Shown: positions 16,143 through 24,695, counted from the first letter of the stretch. The stretch is 64,000 nt of DNA from Pontimicrobium aquaticum (GCF_005047595.1 NZ_SUPL01000006.1:239653-303652), one strand, 5' to 3'. Translations and numbers: made by a program. The notes: a model not told the origin generated them from the sequence alone.

Positions 16143-18359
16143 TTATTTCATTAATTTAATAGCTGCATCAATATTAGCGGTAAAATCCTTTAAAACTTCA
16201 CTTAAAATAGTTATTTGCTCGGTTACCTCATCAAAATTCTTTTGTTCGATAGCTTCCCTAACGCCTGGCAAAGTCTTTACACCATATCCTGTGTAAAATC
16301 CTGGTGCATAAATATGATGTTTGTACCAAGAGCGACGCGGCAAACCATGGTCACGTATCAACTTGCTTTCCATGCTTTTTAGAACTTTATTAAGCTTATT
16401 GGTATTTGCTGAATTACTGATTCCTTTCTTGGATGCCATTGCAAACTCAGAAGCCTTATTCTTCAAGTTTTTTAAGGCGTTTTCAATTGGTGCAAAATTG
16501 AAATAAGGCACAGGCGTTTTTGGTCCAGGTGTTTTAAAATTATCCTTTGGGTTGGCAACTAAATCATAGACACCACTTTCAATAAGCTTATTATGACTAT
16601 CTGCTTCCTTACGTAACTTGTCAGCCAACTTAGTAACCTCATCAACATATCCAGATACAATTTTTGTAAAATGTTTGAACTCAAATGGCAATACTTCAGC
16701 ATTTGCCAAACGTAAACTTGTACGTCCAGCGACTTTAGCCAAAGTCACTCCATATTGAAAGGTTGGGTCTTTAAAACGCTTATACAATTTATACGAATCG
16801 TACATGGTGTGATATTCTCCACCTGAGCTTTCGCCACCAAATCCCATATTAAAAGAAGAAATTCCTAAGTGTTGAAAGAATGGTGAGTAATCTGATCCTG
16901 AACCTAAAGCAGATAACTTATAATGCGACCAACTTGGTTGTCCGTTAGCAATATTTCTAGCATTACGTCTATCGAACACAGACACACCTTTTTGAGGATC
17001 GTTTACCACATGCGTTATTTGGTCAAAGAATTTCTCTAAAGTGTGCGAGCCTCCAGCTCCTAAAAATCCAGCACCAGTTCCGTCGGTATTAATATACGCA
17101 ACCACTTTTTCTCTTAATTCGTCTGCATGCGTCTCCACCCATTCGGTTGAGCCTATCAATCCAGGTTCTTCTGCTCCCCAAGCACAATACATTAGCGTTC
17201 GTTTTGGTGTGTGACCTTGCTTCGCTAAAATACTCACTGCTCTAGCCTCTTCCATCATGGTTACTAAACCGCTAATTGGGTCGTTAGCACCATGAACCCA
17301 AGCATCGTGGTGATTTCCTCTAATCACCCATTCGTCTGGTAATTCACTTCCTTTTAAGGTTGCAATCACATTATAAGCTGGTTGTAAATCCCAATTAAAT
17401 TCTAGTTTCAAACGTACTTTTGCTGGCCCAGGACCTATATGATAGGTTATTGGTAAAGCACCTCTCCAATTGGCAGGAACCACAGGACCACCAATCGCTT
17501 TTAATAATGGTAAGGCATCATTATACGATATTGGTAACACAGGAATTTTTGTTAAAGAGGTTGCTTCGCTTATTTTTAAACGTTTAGCACCATCTGTTGA
17601 ACCATATCCAGGTGTTAATGGGTCTCCAGGCGCATAAGGTAAATCCATTACGGCTCCACGTTGAACGCCATATTCATTTTTAAATGGACCTTTAGGATAC
17701 ACATCACCTTGATAATAACCATCATCTCTTGGGTCGGAATAAATAATACATCCAATAGCACCTTTTTCAGCTGCAAGTTTTGGTTTAATTCCTCGCCATG
17801 AGCCTGCATATTTGGCTATGACAATTTTTCCTTCTACCGAAATGCCTCTTTTTTCTAATTCTTCATAATCGGCAGGAATACCATAGTTTACAAATACTAA
17901 TTCTGAAGTCACATCACCATCAATAGAAAATGCATTATAACCTGGAAGCGCTTCTTTTATTTGCTTAGACGATTCGTCGCCTTTTATAGCTGGCTCGATG
18001 AGTTTTGCTTTATACTTAGTTGGAGCAGTCATCTCCAACAATCTTAATTTTGGTGTTGGAAACAGCACATCAAATTTTTCTATACGAACCTCGTAACCCC
18101 ATTCTTTAAATTTTGCAGCCACATAATCGACGACTTTTTTATCATAAGGAGATCCTACATGATGTGGTCGAGCCGTCATATACTTCATCCATTCATCAAG
18201 ATTCGTTGCCTTAAGTAACTTATCGTAATCTTGTTCTAATTGTAATTGTGATTTTGAAGCTTCATCACTAAAGCCCATAATTGGCGATTGAGCCATCATT
18301 GCAGGCATTGACAAACAAAGAGCGATTGCCAATAAAGCAAGAGATTGTAAACGTTTCAT
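16143..18359 (-). CDS. Exported M28 family metallopeptidase, glutamate carboxypeptidase II-like
   Basis: 738 residues with signal peptide (1-22, ending AMMAQ). Layout as in glutamate carboxypeptidase II: a protease-associated domain (about 120-300) inserted in the N-terminal part, a Zn-peptidase core with GNHHDAWVHGANDPISG (His/Asp about 349-360), WGAEEPGLIGS (catalytic Glu pair about 396), the Asp of YINTDGTGAG (about 424) and the His of GEYHTMYDSY (about 516), and a C-terminal transferrin-receptor-like dimerisation domain. All five metal ligands are present, so it is probably an active periplasmic or surface exopeptidase releasing acidic residues from peptides. Confidence 0.92.
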   Translation of the reverse strand: MKRLQSLALLAIALCLSMPAMMAQSPIMGFSDEASKSQLQLEQDYDKLLKATNLDEWMKYMTARPHHVGSPYDKKVVDYVAAKFKEWGYEVRIEKFDVLFPTPKLRLLEMTAPTKYKAKLIEPAIKGDESSKQIKEALPGYNAFSIDGDVTSELVFVNYGIPADYEELEKRGISVEGKIVIAKYAGSWRGIKPKLAAEKGAIGCIIYSDPRDDGYYQGDVYPKGPFKNEYGVQRGAVMDLPYAPGDPLTPGYGSTDGAKRLKISEATSLTKIPVLPISYNDALPLLKAIGGPVVPANWRGALPITYHIGPGPAKVRLKLEFNWDLQPAYNVIATLKGSELPDEWVIRGNHHDAWVHGANDPISGLVTMMEEARAVSILAKQGHTPKRTLMYCAWGAEEPGLIGSTEWVETHADELREKVVAYINTDGTGAGFLGAGGSHTLEKFFDQITHVVNDPQKGVSVFDRRNARNIANGQPSWSHYKLSALGSGSDYSPFFQHLGISSFNMGFGGESSGGEYHTMYDSYKLYKRFKDPTFQYGVTLAKVAGRTSLRLANAEVLPFEFKHFTKIVSGYVDEVTKLADKLRKEADSHNKLIESGVYDLVANPKDNFKTPGPKTPVPYFNFAPIENALKNLKNKASEFAMASKKGISNSANTNKLNKVLKSMESKLIRDHGLPRRSWYKHHIYAPGFYTGYGVKTLPGVREAIEQKNFDEVTEQITILSEVLKDFTANIDAAIKLMK

Positions 18360-18436
18360 AAAATAAAAATTGGTTGATTATTCTCAAATATAGCGAATAA
18401 TAACGCTAGAGAATACCGAAACTTATTAACAGCTTA

Positions 18437-18540
18437 TGTACATCGCGAGTGAAACCGAGCTTGTGAGGTTTTATATCAAGATATGTTTAATAAAGTTCTC
18501 GATACAATTCACTCATACTTCGTGAATCACTCGAACTGAC
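18437..18540. repeat. Nested palindromic element, degraded copy (E1)
   Basis: The left arm has the AAACC/GGTTT hairpin type and the right arm the hairpin ATTCAC/GTGAAT just before CACTCGAACTGAC. The central repeat is decayed on the left (ATATCAAGA for GTATCGAGA) but intact on the right (TCTCGATAC). It is separated by 13 bases from E2. The start of the 406-base gap (18360-18765) before it shows no gene. Confidence 0.75.
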
Positions 18541-18553
18541 TAACATATCCCTT

Positions 18554-18652
18554 TGTCACATCGAGTGAATTTGAGCAAAGCGAAAATTTGTATCGAGATG
18601 CAGTCATACATTGTTCTCGATACTTCGGCTAAGGCTTCAACTCGAACTGACA
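18554..18652. repeat. Nested palindromic element, full short copy (E2)
   Basis: A 99-base copy from TGTCACATCGAGTG to CTCGAACTGACA. The left arm is of the GAATTTGAGC...GAAAATTT type, the central repeat GTATCGAGA/TCTCGATAC has a 16-base loop, and the right arm hairpin is GGCT/GGCTT-like around CTTCGGCTAAGGCTTCAA. It is followed by a 53-base spacer (18653-18705) that recurs in similar form at 19222-19269, indicating a local tandem duplication. Confidence 0.85.
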
Positions 18653-18705
18653 CTCTTTTTGTATTTAATAGAAATGATATTAATGCAAATACAACCATAA
18701 CTTAA

Positions 18706-19112
18706 TGTCACATCGAGTAAAACCGAACTTGTGAGGTTTTGTATCGAGATGTTTATATTTAAAATATGAAAGTTTACTATGTATACATTTTAGAATGCGC
18801 AGATAGCACTTATTATACAGGAATCACATCGAACCTCACAAAGCGATTTGAGGAACATACAACAGGGAAACATAGAGATAGTTACACGTATAGTCGGCGT
18901 CCTTTAAATTTAGTCTTTTATACAGAATTCACTAATGTTGAAATCGCTATTACTACAGAAAAACAAATTAAGAAATGGTCAAAAGCCAAAAAGAAAGCAC
19001 TCATAGATGGTGAGTATGATAAACTAATAAATTTAGCAAAGAAGAGGTTTAATAAATAGTTCTCGATACTATTTTATGTCGTTAACACTTCATAAAATCA
19101 CTCGAACTGACA
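18706..19112 (+). mobile_element. Palindromic element carrying a GIY-YIG nuclease gene in its central loop (E3)
   Basis: The left half (18706-18750: TGTCACATCGAGT, AAACC/GGTTT hairpin, GTATCGAGA at 18741-18749) and the right half (19061-19112: TCTCGATAC, hairpin ATTTTATG/CATAAAAT, then CACTCGAACTGACA) are those of the short copies. The central loop is 311 bases instead of about 16-26 and consists almost wholly of the nuclease gene: ATG begins 16 bases after the left central repeat and TAG ends one base before the right one. This looks like the autonomous form, with flanking copies E2, E4 and E5 as non-autonomous derivatives. The mobility is inferred from structure; no target duplication was established. 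Confidence 0.7.
18766..19059 (+). CDS. Single-domain GIY-YIG endonuclease
   Basis: 97 residues, one GIY-YIG domain as in the UvrC-like short family (COG2827 type). The GIY-equivalent strand YYVYILEC opens the protein; YTGI is the YIG-equivalent; the catalytic Arg lies in LTKRFEEH and the metal-binding Glu in ITTEKQIKKWSKAKK near residue 65-70. All expected active-site residues seem present. There is no extra DNA-binding domain. The gene is framed exactly by the two halves of a palindromic element, so the encoded enzyme may nick or cut the folded element and move it. This is an inference from position and from the parallel with REP-associated transposases. Confidence 0.88.
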   Translation: MKVYYVYILECADSTYYTGITSNLTKRFEEHTTGKHRDSYTYSRRPLNLVFYTEFTNVEIAITTEKQIKKWSKAKKKALIDGEYDKLINLAKKRFNK

Positions 19113-19124
19113 GGCACTTCCCAT

Positions 19125-19221
19125 TGTCACATCGAGTGAAACCGAACTTGTGAGGTTTTGTATCGAGATGCTGTTATACATTGTTCTCGATACTTCGGCT
19201 AAAGTCTCAACTCGAACTGAC
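19125..19221. repeat. Nested palindromic element, full short copy (E4)
   Basis: A 97-base copy, 12 bases after E3. The left arm has the AAACC/GGTTT hairpin with the GAACTTGTGA loop; the central repeat GTATCGAGA/TCTCGATAC has a 16-base loop; the right arm is CTTCGGCTAAAGTCTCAA. The left arm matches that of E3, while the central and right parts match E2. Confidence 0.85.
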
Positions 19222-19269
19222 TGTCTTTTTATATTTAATAGAAATGGTATTAATACAAATATAACTTAA

Positions 19270-19371
19270 TGTCACATCGAGTGAATTTGAGCAAAGCGAA
19301 AATTTGTATCGAGATGCTTGTTAACTTTATTCTCGATACTAAATTGCTACGCAATTTCACTCGAACTGACA
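19270..19371. repeat. Nested palindromic element, full short copy (E5)
   Basis: A 102-base copy. The left arm is of the GAATTTGAGC...GAAAATTT type (as E2), the central repeat GTATCGAGA (19306-19314)/TCTCGATAC (19331-19339) has a 16-base loop, and the right arm is a perfect hairpin AAATTGC (19341-19347)/GCAATTT (19351-19357). Together with E4, the 48-base spacer and the E3 right half it fills the 367-base gap between the nuclease and NYN genes; no other gene is seen there. Confidence 0.85.
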
Positions 19372-19426
19372 GGCATATTTCTTATTGCGTCAATTGGTTT
19401 TGGGAAACACAGTAAAAAAGTGAGAG

Positions 19427-20194
19427 CTATTTTTTTGCGCGTGAACGTCTTGCTGGCTTTGGTTTGTTTTTTACATACACCAGTTTTGAGCGTCCTTTAT
19501 AATCTTCACGTCTTTCTATTTCGAACTTACCAATAGATTTAATAAGTGGTGTCAGTTTTTCAAAACCAAAGTTTCTGGAATCAAAATTAGGTTGCTTTTT
19601 TTGCAACAAACTCCCAACATCACCTAAAAATGCCCAACCATCGTCGTCTGCCAAATCAGAAATGGTGGACGATATGATGTGAATGTCTTTAGCTGTTATT
19701 TTATCATAATCATCTTTAGAATCCTCAGAAGCGTCACCAGATGATGACTCACCTTCAGATTTTTGATGTTTTAATATTTCTATATAGATAAACTTATCAC
19801 AAGCAACAATAAAAGGATTAGGTGTTTTCTTTTCGCCTATACCATATACCTTCATTCCTGCTTCACGCAATCGCGTGGCCAGTCTCGTAAAATCACTGTC
19901 ACTAGAGACTAAACAAAATCCGTTGACTTTCTCAGAATACAAAATATCCATCGCATCAATAATCATTGCAGAGTCTGTGGCGTTTTTTCCTGTGGTATAA
20001 CCGTATTGTTGTATAGGTGTAATGGCATTTTCCAAGAGCATATTTTTCCATTTGGATAAATGTGGCTTAGTAAAATCGCCATAAATACGTTTAATAGTTG
20101 GATTACCGTATTTAGCAATTTCTTCCATCATTTCTTTCACATAAGCCGATGGAATGTTATCGCCATCAATAAGTACTGCTAATTTAATATCCAT
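19427..20194 (-). CDS. NYN domain protein with C-terminal LOTUS/OST-HTH domain
   Basis: 255 residues. The N-terminal NYN (PIN-like) nuclease domain, about 1-145, begins LAVLIDGDNIP and has further acidic residues in TDSAMIIDAMDIL and LVSSDSDFTRLATRLREAG. It belongs to the LabA/DUF88 group, which are predicted RNases. An acidic serine-rich linker (SEGESSSGDASEDSKDD) precedes a winged-helix OST-HTH/LOTUS domain (about 165-240) that probably binds RNA, and a basic tail ends RRSRAKK. It may act in RNA surveillance. It lies next to the palindrome cluster, but nothing shows a functional link. Confidence 0.88.
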   Translation of the reverse strand: MDIKLAVLIDGDNIPSAYVKEMMEEIAKYGNPTIKRIYGDFTKPHLSKWKNMLLENAITPIQQYGYTTGKNATDSAMIIDAMDILYSEKVNGFCLVSSDSDFTRLATRLREAGMKVYGIGEKKTPNPFIVACDKFIYIEILKHQKSEGESSSGDASEDSKDDYDKITAKDIHIISSTISDLADDDGWAFLGDVGSLLQKKQPNFDSRNFGFEKLTPLIKSIGKFEIERREDYKGRSKLVYVKNKPKPARRSRAKK

Positions 20195-20252
20195 AGGTAG
20201 TCCCCTTCCTTATTATAATCTCAAGCACATGATAGCACATGTATCGAGGGTT

Positions 20253-20567
20253 TTATAAAATAATGATTAAAAGTAAAATAATTATAATGGCTCCTGAAGA
20301 TATATAAACACCATTCCCACTAGCGCGTAGATCTTTTTTTATGGCACGTACTTCCTTACGTAAAGCTCTGCGTTCTGAACGCTCTAAACCACGCTTATCC
20401 ATAGCCTTAATCTCGTCTATACGATCTAATAAAACCTTCACCCCAGCAGGAATTTCTTCAGTTACTGCTGTAATTGGTGCTGGATTATTCTCAGTGGTCA
20501 TAGCTGTTGTAGGCATTACAACCATTGATAACATACATACAAATACTAATAATACTGTTTTTTTCAT
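20253..20567 (-). CDS. Small exported protein with C-terminal membrane helix
   Basis: 104 residues. A signal-like segment (about 1-23) is followed by a charged helical middle (DEIKAMDKRGLERSERRALRKEVRAIKKDLRA) likely to form a coiled coil, and a very hydrophobic end (IIIILLLIIIL). I cannot name a function, but this composition is common in small Bacteroidota envelope proteins. It lies 58 bases upstream of the NYN gene on the same strand. Confidence 0.65.
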   Translation of the reverse strand: MKKTVLLVFVCMLSMVVMPTTAMTTENNPAPITAVTEEIPAGVKVLLDRIDEIKAMDKRGLERSERRALRKEVRAIKKDLRASGNGVYISSGAIIIILLLIIIL

Positions 20568-20660
20568 AATGAACTTATTTTACAGGTTTATGGTTTCAAG
20601 TAAATATCGTAATAAATAGCTAAACCAAGTAATTTTTATAGATATAATTCTATTCTACAA

Positions 20661-20765
20661 TTATTCTTTTTTAGCTTTCTTAGCGCGTTTTGCTGCCTTT
20701 TTTTCTTTAGCAGTTAAAAGTGGTTCTTTTTTAACATTTCGCTTTGCATCTTGTGTTTTTGCCAT
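20661..20765 (-). CDS. Lysine-rich small protein, 34 residues
   Basis: A short frame from ATG 20765 to TAA 20661, encoding MAKTQDAKRNVKKEPLLTAK followed by a run of Lys/Ala (KEKKAAKRAKKAKK). It is extremely basic and resembles the small nucleic-acid-binding or ribosome-associated peptides found in this group. It stands between the ABC exporter and the small exported protein, all on the minus strand. Coding is supported by the clean start and by composition only. Confidence 0.5.
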   Translation of the reverse strand: MAKTQDAKRNVKKEPLLTAKEKKAAKRAKKAKKE

Positions 20766-20839
20766 CGTTTTAAATTTTATTTAAAGGTACGGAAACTGTT
20801 AGTAGTAATTCGTTGAAAATGAAAAATTTAAACTTTGCC

Positions 20840-22612
20840 TTAAATTTTAGACTGATAGGTATATAAATCATAATACCTACCTTCTAAGGCAATTAATTCA
20901 TCATGCGTTCCGCGTTCGGCAATCTCTCCAGATTCAATCACTAAAATTTGGTCTGCACGTTTAATGGTACTTAACCTGTGAGCGATAACTATCGTGGTTC
21001 TATTCTTAGTCAGTTCCGATAAACTTTTTTGTATCAACCCTTCACTTTCGGTATCCAGATTAGAAGTTGCCTCATCTAAAATAATCACTTTTGGGTCTGC
21101 CAAAATAGCTCTAGCAATCGCTATACGTTGACGCTGACCACCAGATAACTTCACTCCTCTTTCGCCAATTAAAGTTTCTAAGCCATCATCAAAACGGTCT
21201 GTGAATTCGTTTACATAAGCAGCATTTACGGCATTTTGTAATTCGGCTTCAGTTGCATTAGGTCTTGGGAACATAATGTTTTCTCTAATAGTCCCTTCAA
21301 ATAAAAACTCGTCTTGAAGTACCACACCCAAATGTTGTCTGTAACTTTGTAACTTCACCTTAGATAAATCTTGATTATCGATAGTAATGGTTCCTGAATC
21401 TGGATTTAAAAATGTTGCCGATAATCCAGCAATAGTCGATTTACCAGACCCTGAACTCCCAACCAATGCTGTGACTGAGCCTGATGGTGCTTTAAAATTA
21501 ATGTTATGCAATACTTCTTTGCCTTCTTCATATGAAAACGATACGTCATTAAATACAATCTCACCATGTAAAGACTCCAACTCAATATTTCGTTCTGTAT
21601 CATCTTCTTCCGAAGCCAAATTCATTAACTCTTCGGTTCTATCTAATCCAGCAAGTGCTTCTGTTAATTGGCTACCAATATTGCTCATCTGTACGATTGG
21701 TGCAATCATAAACCCTAACAGTAATGTAAAAAATAGAAAATCACCAGTTGTCATGGTGCCTTCAATCATGTAATAACCACCCATTCCCATAATGCCTGTA
21801 GTAGCAACACCAATTAAAAAGGTAGAAGAACTCGTCATTAATGCCGTTGCTGTTAAGCTCTTTTTTACATTTTGATACAATCTATCCACACCTTTTTCGA
21901 ACACTATATTTTCTTGTTCTTCAGCATTAAAAGCTTTTATGACACGTACGCCAGCTAATGTTTCTGTTAAACGTCCTTTAACTTCTGAATTAATTTGTCC
22001 TCTTTTTCTAAAAATAGGACGAATGTATTTAAACGCCTTTAAGGCGATGATACCGAATATGGATATCGGCACAAATACAAATAAGGTCATCCATGGGTTT
22101 AAATTAATTAATAGTATTAACGAAAAAATAGCTGTAATACTTCCTCCAACCAATTGCACCAATCCTGTGCCTATTAAATTACGAACGCCTTCTACATCGC
22201 TCATAATACGAGATACTAAAGCGCCCGATTTTGTGTTATCGAAAAAACTAATAGGCAGCGACAATACTTTTTTTTGAACCTGTGCTCGTAATTCTGAAAT
22301 TAAAAACTGTGCTTGCACACTTAAAATACGTGTTAGCAAAAATGAGGTGACTGCTTGCAATAATATGGCTGTTAATACAATAGCAATTAAGGTATATAAC
22401 TGGCTCGTATCTTTACTTGGCACTACCTCGTCTAACAACACCTTACTCTGCCAAGGTAACACCAATCCTGAAACACTCTTTATAACAATAAGTACCAACC
22501 CAATGAACACCAAATTACGTCGAGGCCAAATAATGGTCTTAAACGCTTGTTTCATGGTGACTTTTGGTTTCTTCTTGGCAATGCTTTTTGGAGACTCTTT
22601 ATAATGCTGCAT
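20840..22612 (-). CDS. ABC exporter, fused membrane and ATPase domains (MsbA-like)
   Basis: 590 residues forming one half-transporter. Six membrane helices (about 30-320) precede the nucleotide-binding domain with Walker A VGSSGSGKST (about 388), signature LSGGQRQR (about 492), Walker B VIILDEAT (about 515) and the switch His in IAHRLSTI. It would act as a homodimer in the inner membrane, exporting lipid, lipid-linked sugar or drug; sequence alone does not decide. It is monocistronic by position, with a divergent gene upstream. Confidence 0.9.
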   Translation of the reverse strand: MQHYKESPKSIAKKKPKVTMKQAFKTIIWPRRNLVFIGLVLIVIKSVSGLVLPWQSKVLLDEVVPSKDTSQLYTLIAIVLTAILLQAVTSFLLTRILSVQAQFLISELRAQVQKKVLSLPISFFDNTKSGALVSRIMSDVEGVRNLIGTGLVQLVGGSITAIFSLILLINLNPWMTLFVFVPISIFGIIALKAFKYIRPIFRKRGQINSEVKGRLTETLAGVRVIKAFNAEEQENIVFEKGVDRLYQNVKKSLTATALMTSSSTFLIGVATTGIMGMGGYYMIEGTMTTGDFLFFTLLLGFMIAPIVQMSNIGSQLTEALAGLDRTEELMNLASEEDDTERNIELESLHGEIVFNDVSFSYEEGKEVLHNINFKAPSGSVTALVGSSGSGKSTIAGLSATFLNPDSGTITIDNQDLSKVKLQSYRQHLGVVLQDEFLFEGTIRENIMFPRPNATEAELQNAVNAAYVNEFTDRFDDGLETLIGERGVKLSGGQRQRIAIARAILADPKVIILDEATSNLDTESEGLIQKSLSELTKNRTTIVIAHRLSTIKRADQILVIESGEIAERGTHDELIALEGRYYDLYTYQSKI

Positions 22613-22695
22613 AATGATTGTAGAATTGATGCTACTATATAGTCAATGAATGTGCCATAACTTAGAAGTATGACATATTAGCAATTGTATAAAAT

Positions 22696-22713
22696 ATACG
22701 TAGTTTTACGTAT
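22696..22713. promoter_or_regulatory. Inverted repeat ATACGTA-N4-TACGTAT, possible operator
   Basis: A perfect 7-base inverted repeat with a GTTT loop lies between the divergent ABC exporter and thioredoxin lipoprotein genes. Its size and spacing suit a dimeric regulator. No regulator gene is adjacent. Confidence 0.35.
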
Positions 22714-22816
22714 TGATTTTCTTACTAAAAAGAACTACCTTCGTTTAACTATTGATATAGTTCATTAAAACGCAACCATATCTCAACATTATAGGGCATT
22801 TCAAAAACTGATATGA

Positions 22817-24205
22817 ATGAAAAAAATACTAATATTTTTACTTTTTATTATTGCCTGGAGTAGTTGTAAAAACAAGGGAAAATCAAATCACGATAAAGAA
22901 CAAGGCAAAAGAATAGAAAGTAGTTTTGATAAAAATATAAATGTAGGAGAGTTAAATAAAAAAGGAATTGAGTTCTCTTCAGAATCTTTTGATAAAGCAA
23001 TTAAAATCTCTAGAGAACTTAATAAACCTATATTCATAGATTTTTATACACATTGGTGTGGACCATGTAAACGAATGGATAACTTTGTTTTTACAGATTC
23101 AATAATTGGAGACTTTTATAACAAGAACTTTATATGTCTCAAAATTGATGCTGAAAAAGGAGAGGGTATTGCACTGGCAAATAAATTTGGAGTTCAAGGC
23201 TATCCAACATTATTATTTTTAACACCTAATTTAGAAATCAAGCTAAAACACTTTGGATATAGAGGGACAAAGAATTTTTTAGAATTAGGTTATACAGTTA
23301 TAGATGGAAAATCATCAAATGATTCGGTTTTGAATTCTCTATCTAACTATGACTCAAAGGTTGAAAGTCTTTTTGAATTTAGCTCATCTCTTAATTATTA
23401 CAGTAGGCAATCTGAAAAGGATTCTGCTCTATTTGATTATTTTAAAGATATACCTAAAAACAAATGGTATACACCACAATACTTTCACTTTATTGAGAAC
23501 CAATCCTATTCAATTTTCTCGCCTTTAAGCGAATTTGTTATCGCAAACAGGAATAAATATTCAAAATTATATGGCAAAACGAGAATTGATAAGTTTATAA
23601 GTAGACTTATGTCATTTGCAATTAAGACCCCAAAAGATTTATATGGCAAATCTTACAACAACTTTTCTAATGATGAAATATACAGTTTGCTATATAGTGA
23701 ATTAGAAAAAATTGACTTTGTTTTTACAAACAAAAATAAACTTAATCATGAAATAATTTTATTATGTAAGAGTGTCAGAGATAATAATAAAGACTGGAAT
23801 TCTTTATTTACTAAAGTCGATTATTATAATAAACATTATTCACAGTTTGATAAAGAATGGTACAACTTCCCAAATAATTGGTATACTAGAGCGCTAATGA
23901 TATCACCAATTAATTTAGAGATAAAGAATTATAATGAAACATGTCTGAAACTTGCAAAATCAAAGCTGACTGATAGAGATTTTAATGAGTTTGCAAAAGG
24001 CTTATCTATTGGAACAGTAGAGAGATTTGTATCAAATGAGAAACAAAGCGAAAACACTAAGAACGAATTAACTATTGCTTTAAGTACTCTAACAAAACTA
24101 AATCCTGTTTCCAAAGTCTGGGCAAATGAGTTTTTATCTAAAATTAATATGTCGGACGAAGATATTATAAACTATAAAGAAAAGATAATAAAAAACGCCC
24201 TATAA
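22817..24205 (+). CDS. Thioredoxin-domain lipoprotein
   Basis: 462 residues. Lipoprotein signal with lipobox AWSSC (Cys about 17). The thioredoxin-like domain (about 50-160) has the active site FYTHWCGPCKRM (about 74-85) and the cis-Pro segment QGYPTLLFL. The remaining 300 residues have no domain I recognise and are rich in helix. It is likely a periplasm-facing or outer-membrane lipoprotein that reduces disulfides in an unknown partner. The start at 22817 is the one in frame with the signal; the ATG four bases upstream is out of frame. Confidence 0.85.
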   Translation: MKKILIFLLFIIAWSSCKNKGKSNHDKEQGKRIESSFDKNINVGELNKKGIEFSSESFDKAIKISRELNKPIFIDFYTHWCGPCKRMDNFVFTDSIIGDFYNKNFICLKIDAEKGEGIALANKFGVQGYPTLLFLTPNLEIKLKHFGYRGTKNFLELGYTVIDGKSSNDSVLNSLSNYDSKVESLFEFSSSLNYYSRQSEKDSALFDYFKDIPKNKWYTPQYFHFIENQSYSIFSPLSEFVIANRNKYSKLYGKTRIDKFISRLMSFAIKTPKDLYGKSYNNFSNDEIYSLLYSELEKIDFVFTNKNKLNHEIILLCKSVRDNNKDWNSLFTKVDYYNKHYSQFDKEWYNFPNNWYTRALMISPINLEIKNYNETCLKLAKSKLTDRDFNEFAKGLSIGTVERFVSNEKQSENTKNELTIALSTLTKLNPVSKVWANEFLSKINMSDEDIINYKEKIIKNAL

Positions 24206-24312
24206 CAATAGCTATAAGTAATTGCTTGTTCTCGCCTACTTCTGAAAATCCTCGCACACAAACACGCAACAAAATCATATACTAGACAGTTAAACAAACT
24301 CACAAAAAAACC

Positions 24313-24597
24313 TTAATCAAAACTAATTCTATCACGTATCGTTCCATCAGCACGATGTATAATGACATCGGCGTTGTGTTTTTTGGCGAGTGTTTTAGCT
24401 TTACGTATGGCAGTGCTTTGTTTTCGGTGTTTTGAGGTAATGCGTTTATTGCCTTCGCGTCGTACAGCCCAATCGTCTTCATAAGGCACGACGTGTTGGT
24501 GCCACGTTCTAGGCTTCTTGTTCGCGCTTTTAAAAAACGCCTCAAGGAGTTCTATGAGAATGTTTATCCAAGATTTTGAGTTGTTGGTTTTTGGCAT
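24313..24597 (-). CDS. DUF2188-like protein
   Basis: 94 residues. The C-terminal 60 match the DUF2188 pattern: WHQHVVPYEDDWAVRREGNKR, then a run of Ser/Thr and Lys with AIRKAKTLAKKHNADVIIHRADGTIRDRISF. The N-terminus (about 1-25, IELLEAFFKSANKKPR) is extra. The function of this small family is unknown. A second overlapping minus-strand frame (24300-24545) is a shadow. A half palindromic element lies 48 bases upstream of the start. Confidence 0.8.
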   Translation of the reverse strand: MPKTNNSKSWINILIELLEAFFKSANKKPRTWHQHVVPYEDDWAVRREGNKRITSKHRKQSTAIRKAKTLAKKHNADVIIHRADGTIRDRISFD

Positions 24598-24644
24598 AGG
24601 CTTGTTCTTGTTTATTTAAAATAATGTTTTTGGCATTATTTGCT

Positions 24645-24695
24645 TCTCGATACTATTTTATGTCGTTAGCACTCTATAAAATCACTCGAAGTGAC
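24645..24695. repeat. Right half of a nested palindromic element (E6R)
   Basis: TCTCGATAC followed by the hairpin ATTTTAT/ATAAAAT and CACTCGAAGTGAC. It is nearly the same as the right half that follows the GIY-YIG gene at 19061-19112, including the loop TGTCGTTA, but there is no left half or nuclease gene beside it. It may be the remnant of a nuclease-bearing copy. Confidence 0.75.

Noticed and set aside
18437..19371. Possible CRISPR array in the repeat cluster
   Set aside because: Units are 97-104 bases of nested inverted repeats with two different spacing classes, not 25-40-base direct repeats with unique spacers, and there are no cas genes.
19318..19536. Open frame on the plus strand overlapping E5 and the NYN gene
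   Set aside because: It begins within the palindrome and runs antisense to a well-supported gene; no coding features.
24300..24545. 81-residue minus-strand frame overlapping the DUF2188 gene
   Set aside because: Same strand, other frame; the 24313-24597 frame has the recognisable domain.
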